DNA of 13,345 nucleotides, taken from the NCBI GenBank assembly GCA_030149995.1, contig JASLGV010000354.1, positions 1 to 13,345 on the forward strand. The letters are read 5' to 3'. Below the pieces are notes generated by a model. The model was not told the DNA's origin, ran no database searches, and was given only the letters and a program-made list of their open reading frames with translations. Source of the DNA: Pedobacter sp. GTDB lineage: Bacteria; Bacteroidota; Bacteroidia; Sphingobacteriales; Sphingobacteriaceae. The translations under genes were made by a program, and so were the position numbers. How positions within the stretch are numbered: position 1 is the first letter of the stretch; each line of letters begins with the position of its first letter. Shown here one piece after another: positions 5,836-13,079 of the stretch.

Positions 5836-7089
5836 ATGGGATTAAAAAGAGTAGTAGTAACAGGGTTGGGTGCGCTCACTCCTATAGGCAATAATGTACC
5901 AGATTTTTGGGAAGGATTGACCAACGGGGTGAGTGGCGCTGCTCCTATTAAGGGTTTTAACACTGAAAAGTTTAAAACAAAATTCGCTTGCGAGGTGAAA
6001 AATTTTAACCCAGAAGATTTTCTGGATAGAAAAGAAGCCCGTAAATTAGATCCTTTTGTACAGTATGCACTGGTATCAACAGAGGAAGCCGTTAAGGATG
6101 GTGGTTTTGATTTTTCAAAACTCGACACCAACCGGATCGGTGTAATCTGGGGTGCGGGCATTGGTGGATTGAAAACCTTCTTAGATGAGGTAACCAATTT
6201 TGCCAAAGGGGATGGTACACCAAGATACAATCCATTCTTTATTCCAAAAATGATTATTGATATTGCTCCAGGGCATATCTCAATCAAATATGGCCTGCGC
6301 GGGCCAAACTTTGCAACTGTTTCTGCGTGTGCTTCTTCTACAAACGCTATGATCGATGCATTTAACTACATCCGTTTGGGTATGGCCGATGTGATTATAA
6401 GCGGTGGTTCTGAAGCCATTATCAACGAAGCAGGTATGGGTGGTTTTAATGCCATGCATGCATTGTCTACGCGTAACGATGATCCGGCAACGGCTTCCCG
6501 TCCATTTGATAAAGATCGCGATGGATTTGTAGCCGGTGAAGGTGCAGGAACCATTATTCTTGAAGAACTTGAACATGCCAAAGCAAGAGGTGCAAAAATT
6601 TATGCAGAGCTTGTTGGTGGCGGTATGAGTGCAGATGCCAATCACATTACAGCGCCACACCCGGAAGGTTTAGGTGCCAGAATGGTAATGACAAACGCCC
6701 TTAAAGATGCTGGTTTGAGTACATCGGATATCGATTACATCAACGTACACGGAACATCTACGCCACTTGGCGATATAAGTGAAACCAAAGCCATTGCAGA
6801 CCTGTTTGGTGAAGATGCGTATAAGCTGAACATCAGCTCTACCAAATCGATGACAGGACACCTCTTAGGTGCTGCGGGTGCTGTTGAGGCGATTGCTGCC
6901 ATTCTTTCTGTTCAGAACGACGTGGTACCGCCAACAATTAATCACTTTACAGATGATCCGGCTTTTGATCCAAAACTAAACTTTACCTTTAACAAAGCTC
7001 AGAAACGTACCGTTAGAGCTGCTTTAAGTAATACATTTGGTTTCGGTGGTCATAATGCCTCTGTGATTTTCAAAAAGTACGAAGAATAA
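5836..7089 (+). CDS. fabF: Beta-ketoacyl-ACP synthase II
   Basis: Condensing enzyme of type II fatty-acid elongation: it joins an acyl group held on its cysteine to malonyl-ACP, releasing CO2. The 417 residues match the family length. The nucleophile Cys165 is in VSACASSTNA (162-171). The two catalytic histidines are His305 in NVHGTSTPLGD (303-313) and His342 in STKSMTGHLLGAAGAVEA (335-352), with the conserved Lys337. The C-terminal glycine-rich NTFGFGGHNAS (399-409) is intact. The N-terminus KRVVVTGLGALTPIG (4-18) is standard, so the ATG at 5836 is the start. The gene is 20 nt after acpP and 92 nt before rnc, the usual order in Bacteroidota. Confidence 0.98.
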   Translation: MGLKRVVVTGLGALTPIGNNVPDFWEGLTNGVSGAAPIKGFNTEKFKTKFACEVKNFNPEDFLDRKEARKLDPFVQYALVSTEEAVKDGGFDFSKLDTNRIGVIWGAGIGGLKTFLDEVTNFAKGDGTPRYNPFFIPKMIIDIAPGHISIKYGLRGPNFATVSACASSTNAMIDAFNYIRLGMADVIISGGSEAIINEAGMGGFNAMHALSTRNDDPATASRPFDKDRDGFVAGEGAGTIILEELEHAKARGAKIYAELVGGGMSADANHITAPHPEGLGARMVMTNALKDAGLSTSDIDYINVHGTSTPLGDISETKAIADLFGEDAYKLNISSTKSMTGHLLGAAGAVEAIAAILSVQNDVVPPTINHFTDDPAFDPKLNFTFNKAQKRTVRAALSNTFGFGGHNASVIFKKYEE

Positions 7090-7181
7090 CAAAACCTTGC
7101 TACGCTATAATTTTGTAGGCTGATTTAAAATGGATAACTTAGTTAAATATGCTGATTAGCCGTTAATTGTGTTATTTATTA

Positions 7182-7910
7182 ATGCCGATATTAAAATTAT
7201 ATAAACTTTATCTTTCTCCGGAAAAGGAGTTCGTTAAAAAGCTAAAGAACATTTTAGGTTTTGTTCCCGGAAATGTAACGCTGTATAAAATGGCGTTCAG
7301 GCATCGCTCTGTGGCGAAAATTTTAAAAAATGGAAGCCGCAGCAGCAACGAAAGACTTGAGTTTTTAGGTGATGCCGTTCTGGGTTCGGTAATAGCCGAA
7401 TTGCTGTTTAAACATTATCCTTACAAAGAGGAAGGGTTTTTAACAGAAATGCGTTCTAAAATCGTAAACAGAGCCAATCTGAATCAACTGGCCAGAAAAA
7501 TCGGTTTCGATAAACTTATTCAGTTTGACCAACGTTCTGTAAGTATACAAACCAAGCATAATTCCATGCTTGGTGATGCATTTGAGGCGGTAGTGGGGGC
7601 TATTTACCTGGATAAAGGTTATAACTTTAGCCGCGAATTTCTTTTGCAGAGAATCATAAAACCACACATTGATATTCACACGCTCGAACAGACAGAAACC
7701 AATTTCAAAAGTAAACTGATTGAATGGTGCCAGCGCCATGGTAAAGATGTAAGTTTTGAACTTATAGAAAACGGCGAAGGCGAAAGCGCCAAGCTGTTTA
7801 CCATTAATGCCATTGTAGAAGGAGAAAATTACGGTATTGGCCGTGATTACAACAAAAAGAATGCGGAGAAACTCGCTGCAGAAAAGGCCTGCGAAGCCCT
7901 GTCAATTTAA
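7182..7910 (+). CDS. rnc: Ribonuclease III
   Basis: Double-strand-specific endoribonuclease that processes rRNA precursors and structured mRNAs. I take the ATG at 7182, giving 242 residues starting MPILKLYKLY; an in-frame TTG at 7167 would add five residues but has no support. The catalytic domain carries the signature ERLEFLGDAVLG (57-68) with Glu57, Glu60 and Asp64, and HNSMLGDAFEAVVGAIYLDKG (126-146) with Asp132 and Glu135; these match the metal-binding residues of the E. coli enzyme. The double-stranded RNA-binding domain covers about 174-241 (from NFKSKLIEWCQ to KNAEKLAAEKACEAL). It lies 92 nt after fabF with no terminator between, so read-through from acpP-fabF is likely. TAATTTTG at 7108-7115 is a lone -7-like match without a -33. 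Confidence 0.96.
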   Translation: MPILKLYKLYLSPEKEFVKKLKNILGFVPGNVTLYKMAFRHRSVAKILKNGSRSSNERLEFLGDAVLGSVIAELLFKHYPYKEEGFLTEMRSKIVNRANLNQLARKIGFDKLIQFDQRSVSIQTKHNSMLGDAFEAVVGAIYLDKGYNFSREFLLQRIIKPHIDIHTLEQTETNFKSKLIEWCQRHGKDVSFELIENGEGESAKLFTINAIVEGENYGIGRDYNKKNAEKLAAEKACEALSI

Positions 7911-7915
7911 CACAA

Positions 7916-7935
7916 AGCTGTTGGGCACAACAGCT
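7916..7935. terminator. Short hairpin between convergent genes
   Basis: AGCTGTTG (7916-7923) and CAACAGCT (7928-7935) are perfect reverse complements with a GGCA loop. They fill the 39-nt gap between the rnc stop and the stop of the convergent secreted-protein gene. No clean U run follows on either strand, so termination efficiency is uncertain, but position and symmetry fit a shared terminator. Confidence 0.55.
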
Positions 7936-7949
7936 GCCGACTAAGTTGT

Positions 7950-8666
7950 TTATTTTCCTTTCCCAAGCGTGTCTGTAAATTTCTTAGACGATTCTTTGAT
8001 GTATCTTATGTAGTCGTAAGCATTCCAGTTTTGTGCTTTCTCATATGATGGGCGGCAATCCAGCATGTATTTTTCCAGCTCAGGGCCTTTCAGATCTGTG
8101 TTGTTTTTAATAATCGACTGGTTAAAATACTGGTCTATTTCCGTTTCCTTTAGCTCACTTTCTGCATAACGGCCAAAGCGCCTGGCGTTGCGGGGTGTTT
8201 TACCAAACAATTCATAAACGGCTGTTAAAGGTGTAAAAATGTAAGATAAAAGCGGTGGTTTTCCCTGGTAAAAAGAACCATTTCTTTTAAAATCCCGTTT
8301 CAGATCAGCCAGATCTTGTTTTTTATTATTGCCAACAATTGTTACTTCATCAAGAGTTGTGCTGCTTCTGATCAGGTAAACCAGTAAATCTTGCTTGCCT
8401 TGAACCACTACCTGCTGGTCGTTCAGGTTTCTTTTGGTAACGAGCAGGGTATCGCCAATGCTTGCCTTAAGCTGAAACATACCGAGATCATTACTGCCTA
8501 CACCCAGCTTGGTTCGCTTGTTGGTTATTTCTGCAAGGGCCACGCGTACATTGGTTCCTTTTTCAAAAACCACACCCGTAACGATAAAGCTTTCCTGTGC
8601 CGCTGCATGTATGTAGAAGAAACAGCATAAACTGATAAGGGCGGCTGTTAATTTCAATTTTTTCAT
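7950..8666 (-). CDS. Secreted CarboxypepD_reg-like domain protein, copy 1 of a tandem pair
   Basis: I place the start at the ATG at 8666 (238 residues) because it begins a clean signal peptide, MKKLKLTAALISLCCFFYIH followed by AAAQE, with cleavage near residue 24. An ATG at 8693 would add nine polar residues in front. The mature N-terminus, residues 27-112, has the transthyretin-like strand pattern of CarboxypepD_reg-like domains seen in Bacteroidota envelope proteins: VTGVVFEKGTNVRVALAEI, then GVGSNDLGMFQLKASIGDTL (55-74), then LDEVTIVG. Residues 116-238 form a conserved but unassigned region with GSFYQGKPP (130-138), YELFGKTPRNARRF (151-164), QYFNQSII (179-186) and QNWNAYDYIRYIKE (212-225). 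The upstream gene 39 nt away is a paralogue. Export to the periplasm is likely; function is unknown. Confidence 0.85.
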   Translation of the reverse strand: MKKLKLTAALISLCCFFYIHAAAQESFIVTGVVFEKGTNVRVALAEITNKRTKLGVGSNDLGMFQLKASIGDTLLVTKRNLNDQQVVVQGKQDLLVYLIRSSTTLDEVTIVGNNKKQDLADLKRDFKRNGSFYQGKPPLLSYIFTPLTAVYELFGKTPRNARRFGRYAESELKETEIDQYFNQSIIKNNTDLKGPELEKYMLDCRPSYEKAQNWNAYDYIRYIKESSKKFTDTLGKGK

Positions 8667-8691
8667 TTGCGTTTTTTTATGTTGACAAATC

Positions 8692-8706
8692 ATATACCAG
8701 GTATAT
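8692..8706. repeat. Perfect inverted repeat between the tandem paralogues
   Basis: ATATACC (8692-8698) and GGTATAT (8700-8706) pair around a central A, ending at the stop codon of copy 2 and 26 nt before the start of copy 1. It may be a small operator or an intercistronic hairpin; no U run follows it, so I do not call it a terminator. Confidence 0.4.
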
Positions 8707-9443
8707 TACTGGTTGTGATGGCTTGCCTGGTTGTTTAAGCTGTCTGTATATCTTTGGGCAGCTTCTTTTATATACTTAACAGCATCGTAGTTGCTCCAGT
8801 TTTGTACCGTTTTATAACCGGGTGCATAATTCAGCATAAATTTATCCAGTGCCTCTCCTTGCAGGTTCGTATTGCTGGTAATAATGGTTTTGTTAAAATA
8901 TTGCTCTATTTCTATTTGTTTAACCTCTTTATCATAATAACGTTTAAAACGTCTTGCTTTGCGTGGTGTTTTACCTAAAAGTTCATAAAAAAAGGTAAGC
9001 GGGCTCCCACCAAAGGGATTTAATAAAGATATGGGCGGTTTCCCTTCATAAAAAGAACCTTTGTTTCTAAATTCCTTCCTGATATCTTCAAGATCCTGTT
9101 TCCTGGTCTGTCCTTTTATGGTAACCTCTTGCAGTGCAAGTGCTTCTCTGGTTAAGGCAATAATAAGTTCGCGGTTATAAGTTACGACAACTTGCTGACT
9201 GATAAAATTACGTTTGGTTATCAGTAAGGTATCGCCAATATCGGCTTTAATCTGAAAAAAACCTAAATCATTACTTCCAACGGCCAGCTTATTTTTTTTA
9301 TTGGTTATTTCGGCCAGGGCAATGCGTATTTTAGTACCTCTTTCGGTTATCACACCTTTTGCATAAACAACTTGTCCGTAAGATTTTAAACAGCTGCACA
9401 GACAGATCATTGTTATAAACGGAACAAATCGATTTAATATCAT
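8706..9443 (-). CDS. Secreted CarboxypepD_reg-like domain protein, copy 2 of a tandem pair
   Basis: A 245-residue paralogue of the downstream gene, alignable from end to end with one short insertion near residues 141-148. It begins with a hydrophobic export signal (residues 1-23, ending SYGQ). Cys18 in LCSCLK is not a convincing lipobox, so I favour ordinary signal peptidase cleavage. The CarboxypepD_reg-like part covers 27-110, with ALAEITNKKNKLAVGSNDLG (42-61) nearly identical to copy 1. The unassigned C-terminal half repeats the landmarks GSFYEGKPP (129-137), YELLGKTPRKARRF (153-166), EQYFNKTII (180-188) and QNWSNYDAVKYIKE (214-227), and ends in a short polar tail. The two genes are probably co-transcribed with this one first. 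No TAnnTTTG is seen in its upstream region. The role is unknown. Confidence 0.85.
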   Translation of the reverse strand: MILNRFVPFITMICLCSCLKSYGQVVYAKGVITERGTKIRIALAEITNKKNKLAVGSNDLGFFQIKADIGDTLLITKRNFISQQVVVTYNRELIIALTREALALQEVTIKGQTRKQDLEDIRKEFRNKGSFYEGKPPISLLNPFGGSPLTFFYELLGKTPRKARRFKRYYDKEVKQIEIEQYFNKTIITSNTNLQGEALDKFMLNYAPGYKTVQNWSNYDAVKYIKEAAQRYTDSLNNQASHHNQ

Positions 9444-9600
9444 GCGTTAATAAAGTTTTTGTAAAATTAATATTTTAACGCTGAGTAATTTGTTAAAAAA
9501 AAGTTAATATGAGCAGGTAAATCACCATCTCTTTAAGATTAGGGGCATTAAAGGCTTTTGATAATTATGTTACCCTTTAAAAGTGTTGGTTAATTTTTCC

Positions 9601-9608
9601 TATCTTTG
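9601..9608 (+). promoter_or_regulatory. -7 promoter element directly before yicC
   Basis: TATCTTTG fits TAnnTTTG and ends 3 nt before the ATG at 9612, so transcription would begin about at the start codon. The TTG at 9586-9588 is only 12 nt away, so no good -33 is visible. The remainder of the divergent region (9444-9600) contains two inverted repeats, GCGTTAA/TTAACGC (9444-9450, 9475-9481) and TTAAAGG/CCTTTAA (9548-9554, 9574-9580), and no gene. Confidence 0.55.
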
Positions 9609-9611
9609 CGA

Positions 9612-10487
9612 ATGATTAAATCCATGACAGGATACGGCCTGGCAACGGCCGATTATGCGAATGCAAAGTATATTGTCGAAATCAAGTCGCTCAATAGCAA
9701 ATTCCTCGAGCTTAATTTAAAATTTCCCAAAGCTTTTTCCGATAAAGAACTGATCTTACGTAATATATGCAGTAAGGACATTGAGCGCGGAAAAGTAAGT
9801 GTAAGCATTACGGTTGAGCGTAGCTCGGCCGAAGTAACGGGTGCTCAGATCAATACCGATTTACTGGCTCATTATTATAAGCAGCTGATACAGGTTGATG
9901 AACAGCTACAAGCCAAGAGCCATAATTTACTGCAAACCGCTTTAACCTTTCCAGATGTGATTAACTATAAGGAAGAAAGTGTTAGCGAAGAAGAGTGGAA
10001 TCACCTGAGCAAGGTATTTGACCAATCTTTACAGGCTTTTACCAAATTCAGGGAAACAGAAGGACTGGCTCTGAAAGAAGACCTCGAGCTGCGTATCAAA
10101 AACATTCTGTCGTATTTTAAATCGGTTGAAGAACTTGAGCCTAAGCGCATTGCCGCCATACGCGAAAAATTTACACAGTTTTTAGACGATGCGGTTGGTA
10201 AGATAAATATAGATCAGAACCGTTTTGAACAGGAACTTATCTACTACATCGATAAGATTGATATTACGGAAGAAAAAACCCGCTTAAAAAGTCATTGCGA
10301 TTATTTTTTAAAGACCCTTTCCGGTAAAGAAGCCAATGGTAAAAAGCTGGGCTTCATTTCTCAGGAGATTGGACGGGAGATTAATACAATGGGTGCCAAA
10401 GCAAACGATGCGCATATTCAGCAGTTTGTGGTAGGCATGAAAGAAGAATTAGAAAAAATAAAAGAACAATTACTGAATGTACTATAG
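9612..10487 (+). CDS. yicC: YicC/YloC-family endoribonuclease
   Basis: The protein starts MIKSMTGYG, the hallmark N-terminus of YicC/YloC proteins, from the ATG at 9612 (291 residues); an in-frame TTG at 9606 is less likely. Family members are hexameric endoribonucleases; E. coli YicC takes part in small-RNA decay. The N-terminal domain includes VEIKSLNSKFLELNLKFP (22-39). The C-terminal DUF1732 domain, about the last 85 residues, is well kept: EEKTRLKSHCDYFLKTL, GKKLGFISQEIGREINTMG, and a final EELEKIKEQLLNVL helix. gmk follows after 70 nt without a terminator; yicC-gmk neighbourhood is conserved in many bacteria and supports the identification. The -7 element almost touches the start codon. 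Confidence 0.95.
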   Translation: MIKSMTGYGLATADYANAKYIVEIKSLNSKFLELNLKFPKAFSDKELILRNICSKDIERGKVSVSITVERSSAEVTGAQINTDLLAHYYKQLIQVDEQLQAKSHNLLQTALTFPDVINYKEESVSEEEWNHLSKVFDQSLQAFTKFRETEGLALKEDLELRIKNILSYFKSVEELEPKRIAAIREKFTQFLDDAVGKINIDQNRFEQELIYYIDKIDITEEKTRLKSHCDYFLKTLSGKEANGKKLGFISQEIGREINTMGAKANDAHIQQFVVGMKEELEKIKEQLLNVL

Positions 10488-10557
10488 ATTGAAAACCTTA
10501 CCGGGTGTTTTTATCCGGGCGGAAATTCAATTGTTTTAACATTCAAACATTTTAAAA

Positions 10558-11124
10558 ATGCAGGGTAAATTAATTATATTTTCAGCGCCATCGGGTGCTG
10601 GTAAAACCACCATTGTACATCATCTGTTAGAAAAATTTCCTGAGTTGAGTTTTTCCATCTCGGCTACCACAAGAGAACGCAGAGGGAAAGAACAACACGA
10701 AAACGATTATTATTTTATTAGTAAGGAAGAATTTTTGCATAAAGTTGCCCGTCAGGAATTTGTAGAGTTTGAAGAGGTTTACAACGGTACATTTTATGGT
10801 ACGCTTCGTTCTGAAATAGACCGGATCTGGGATAGCGGAAAACATGTAATTTTCGATATTGATGTAGAAGGTGGCTTGCGCCTGAAAAGAAAATATGAAG
10901 AAGATGCCCTGGCTATTTTTGTTCAGCCTCCTTCTTTAGCGGTTTTAAAAGAGCGTTTAACCGGCAGGGGAACAGATAGTGATGAGAAGCTGCAGGAAAG
11001 ATTTACCAAGGCCGAAAAGGAACTTGCCTATGCCGATAAGTTTGATGTGATTCTGAAGAATTATGATCTTGCAACAGCCTGTGCTGAAGCTGAAAAACTG
11101 GTTGGCGATTTTCTTAAAAAATAA
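10558..11124 (+). CDS. gmk: Guanylate kinase
   Basis: Phosphorylates GMP to GDP with ATP, feeding GTP, dGTP and ppGpp pools. It has 188 residues, close to the usual length. The P-loop APSGAGKT is at 10-17. The GMP-binding region SISATTRERRGKEQHENDYY (33-52) holds the conserved arginines Arg39 and Arg42, and YNGTFYGT (75-82) carries Tyr80. IFDIDVEGG (98-106) is the Walker B-like strand with Asp101, and the lid region RLTGRGTDSDEKLQERF follows. The ATG at 10558 is preceded by an A/T-rich leader. It is second in a yicC-gmk-nadD series; whether nadD is on the same mRNA depends on the hairpin at 11179-11220. Confidence 0.98.
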   Translation: MQGKLIIFSAPSGAGKTTIVHHLLEKFPELSFSISATTRERRGKEQHENDYYFISKEEFLHKVARQEFVEFEEVYNGTFYGTLRSEIDRIWDSGKHVIFDIDVEGGLRLKRKYEEDALAIFVQPPSLAVLKERLTGRGTDSDEKLQERFTKAEKELAYADKFDVILKNYDLATACAEAEKLVGDFLKK

Positions 11125-11178
11125 CCTGTAAGATAATTTTTGCAGCATTTTTACTGCAAAGCAGCTATATTGGAAAGA

Positions 11179-11220
11179 AACCGTTTACCGGTACTGATTA
11201 AAAGGTACCGGTAAATGGTT
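11179..11220. repeat. Long intercistronic hairpin between gmk and nadD
   Basis: AACCGTTTACCGGTAC (11179-11194) and GTACCGGTAAATGGTT (11205-11220) pair over 16 positions with one G:U wobble and a 10-nt loop. No U run follows on the plus strand, so it does not look like a standard terminator. It ends 27 nt before the nadD start. A smaller hairpin, TTTGCAG/CTGCAAA (11139-11145, 11154-11160), precedes it. Possible roles are mRNA 3'-end protection of yicC-gmk, attenuation, or RNase III cleavage. Confidence 0.6.
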
Positions 11221-11247
11221 AACAACTTAGAAACTGGAAATTGCAAC

Positions 11248-11820
11248 ATGAAAACAGGCCTTTTTTTTGGTTCTTTTAATCCCGTTCATACCGGCCATTT
11301 AATTATGGCATCTTATATGGCCAATTATACGGCCTTGCACGAAGTATGGCTTGTTGTATCGCCACATAATCCGTTAAAAGAGAAAAGTGGCTTATCCAAT
11401 ATGTACGACCGGCTGGAGATGGCCCGCCTGGCTACAGAAAATACAGAGCATATCCGCGTAAGTGATATTGAGTTTGGCTTACCTCAACCTTCGTATACCA
11501 TCGATACCCTTATTTATTTACAGGAAAAATATCCTGAAAAAGAATTTGTACTCATTATGGGTGCAGATAATCTGGTGTCTTTTAAAAAATGGAAAAACTA
11601 CGAAGTGATTTTAAAGAACTATCACATCTATGTTTATCCACGGCCGGGAGCAGATACCAGCGAATGGCAAAATCATCCTTCCATTACGTTTACCGAAACA
11701 CCTTTAATGGAAATATCCTCAACCTTCATACGTAAAGCAATTAAGGAGCAGAAAAATGTGCAGTTTTTTTTACCCGATCAGGTAATCCGCTTTATTGAAG
11801 GTAAAAATATGTACCGGTAG
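11248..11820 (+). CDS. nadD: Nicotinate-nucleotide adenylyltransferase
   Basis: Joins nicotinate mononucleotide and ATP to give deamido-NAD in NAD synthesis. I choose the ATG at 11248 (190 residues), which gives MKTGLFFGSFNPVHTGH; the ATG at 11215 lies inside a hairpin and would add an unrelated 11-residue tail. The nucleotidyltransferase motif GSFNPVHTGH is at 8-17, with the two ATP-phosphate-binding histidines His14 and His17. The second signature ISSTFIRKAI is at 156-165, and LIMGADNLVSFKKWKNY (102-118) is typical of NadD. The stop codon directly abuts the stop codon of a convergent gene, so no room is left for a separate terminator. Confidence 0.97.
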   Translation: MKTGLFFGSFNPVHTGHLIMASYMANYTALHEVWLVVSPHNPLKEKSGLSNMYDRLEMARLATENTEHIRVSDIEFGLPQPSYTIDTLIYLQEKYPEKEFVLIMGADNLVSFKKWKNYEVILKNYHIYVYPRPGADTSEWQNHPSITFTETPLMEISSTFIRKAIKEQKNVQFFLPDQVIRFIEGKNMYR

Positions 11821-12363
11821 TTAAAGCTGCTGCCATTCTGATTTCAGCACCGAAAACACGATGAGGTCTAAAGGGGTATTGTTGGCCATTTCAGCCTGCC
11901 TTAAAATACCTTCCTGTTTAAAATTTAATTTTTTAGGGATGGCCTGGCTTTTTACATTCCCGGTAGCGGCTTTCAGCTCTATTCTGTTCAGGTTTAATGT
12001 GTCAAAGCCGAAATCAATAAGTTTTTTACACGATTTAAGCATGATGCCTTTCCCGGTATATTTTTCGGAAAGCCAGTAACCTACCGCAGCGGTTTTGTTA
12101 AATAAGCTTAAATGGTGAAGACCAATCCGTCCCACCATGTTGTCCTCGTAAAAAATCATGAAACTGACTTCTTTTTGCTGTGCTTCCAGTTCTTCGCATT
12201 GTTGCAGGTAAGCAACTGAATCGTCTACTGTTTTTATCTGGTCTACCCAACCTAAAAACCGGGATAAATGTACTCTGTTTGAATCTATAGCGGCAAACAA
12301 TGCCTGGGCATGCCCAATTGCAGTGCCCTCCAGCCTAATCTTTTCGTCGACGTATAAATTCAT
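11821..12363 (-). CDS. GNAT acetyltransferase, RimJ/RimL type
   Basis: A 180-residue single-domain acetyltransferase of the RimJ/RimL/YdaF group, whose known members acetylate protein N-termini or small amines. Landmarks are the strand SFMIFYEDNMVGRIGLH (67-83), NKTAAVGYWL (89-98), the acetyl-CoA loop KYTGKGIM (101-108), and NLNRIELKAATGNVKSQAI (124-142) followed by KLNFKQEGILRQA, the usual motif B with its FxxEGxLR ending. The start at 12363 gives the expected N-terminus. The gene is 10 nt downstream of a methyltransferase gene on the same strand, so the two are probably one operon. The substrate is unknown; rimL or rimJ should not be assigned on this evidence. Confidence 0.88.
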   Translation of the reverse strand: MNLYVDEKIRLEGTAIGHAQALFAAIDSNRVHLSRFLGWVDQIKTVDDSVAYLQQCEELEAQQKEVSFMIFYEDNMVGRIGLHHLSLFNKTAAVGYWLSEKYTGKGIMLKSCKKLIDFGFDTLNLNRIELKAATGNVKSQAIPKKLNFKQEGILRQAEMANNTPLDLIVFSVLKSEWQQL

Positions 12364-12373
12364 TTTTTTAGAG

Positions 12374-13075
12374 CTAATACAATAAAAATATGGTTGGCTT
12401 TTTATGCAGGTCGATGGTTTCCTTACGCCAGTTATAGATGCTCTGGGTTTTTATAAATTCATCTCCGGCAGTAAGGTTACTGGCAATACAGAGCTGGGTG
12501 GCTGGTTTGCAGCTTTTTAAAATATCTTCCAGCATCTGGTTGTTGCGGAAAGGGGTTTCGATGAATAATTGTGTCTGTTTGTACCGGCTGGCAGAAACTT
12601 CCAGATCTTTTAGGCGTTTGCTACGCTGATCTTTATCAATCGGTAAATAACCCCAAAAAGTAAAGCTTTGGCCATTAAAACCAGAAGCCATTAGCGCAAG
12701 CAGAATAGAGCTTGGACCAACTAAAGGAACCACTTTAATACCTTTTTTATGTGCTTCGGCTACAATATCGGCACCGGGATCGGCAATACCCGGGCAACCC
12801 GCTTCGCTCATTAAACCAACATCTTTCCCCGCCAGCAGCTCTTTAAAAAAGGGGCTGAGGTCTTTGCGGTTGTGTTTGCCATAATCGTGCACAATCAAAT
12901 CTTTTTGCGGGGTTTTTAAACCCGCTTCCTTCAAAAAGCGTCGAGCCGTTTTACTGTTCTCCACAATGTATGTATCGATCTGGTTAATGGTATCGACCAG
13001 ATAAGGGGTAAAAGTTTTATGTGCCGCGTCCTCTGCTAAAGGTACTGGAATCAAAAATAAGGTGCCGTTTTGCAT
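12374..13075 (-). CDS. RsmI-like SAM-dependent methyltransferase (tetrapyrrole methylase fold)
   Basis: A 233-residue relative of RsmI, which 2'-O-methylates C1402 of 16S rRNA. It shares GLMSEAGCPGIADPG (87-101, RsmI SDAGTPxISDPG), VVPLVGPSSILLALMASG (115-132), FWGYLP (140-145) and FIETPFRNNQML (171-182, RsmI EAPHR region). It differs where RsmI is most constant: the N-terminal TPIGN loop is VPLAED (11-16), and the EDTR motif is replaced by VENSKTARRFL (38-48). It lacks the roughly 50-residue C-terminal extension of RsmI and stops at TIFLLY. This suggests a separate subfamily with its own substrate, perhaps also RNA. The ATG at 13075 directly follows a -7 element. An acetyltransferase gene follows 10 nt downstream. 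Confidence 0.85.
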   Translation of the reverse strand: MQNGTLFLIPVPLAEDAAHKTFTPYLVDTINQIDTYIVENSKTARRFLKEAGLKTPQKDLIVHDYGKHNRKDLSPFFKELLAGKDVGLMSEAGCPGIADPGADIVAEAHKKGIKVVPLVGPSSILLALMASGFNGQSFTFWGYLPIDKDQRSKRLKDLEVSASRYKQTQLFIETPFRNNQMLEDILKSCKPATQLCIASNLTAGDEFIKTQSIYNWRKETIDLHKKPTIFLLY

Positions 13076-13079
13076 TTGG

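Noticed and set aside
5730..6287. 185-codon open frame antisense to acpP and fabF
   Set aside because: It overlaps two strongly conserved genes, and its sequence shows no family features.
6280..6660. 126-codon Cys/Thr/His-rich open frame antisense to fabF
   Set aside because: It is a shadow of fabF codon usage; the cysteines do not form a recognisable zinc motif.
7108..7115. TAATTTTG between fabF and rnc as a separate rnc promoter
   Set aside because: The only nearby TTG is 8 nt away, too close for a -33, so an independent promoter is not supported.
8682..8687. TTGACA resembling an E. coli -35 box
   Set aside because: It is on the plus strand, facing away from the gene it would serve, and Bacteroidota primary promoters use TTG/TAnnTTTG instead.
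10489..10534. Inverted repeat ATTGAA/TTCAAT between yicC and gmk as a terminator
   Set aside because: The arms are short, the loop is long and no U run follows; yicC and gmk are better seen as co-transcribed.
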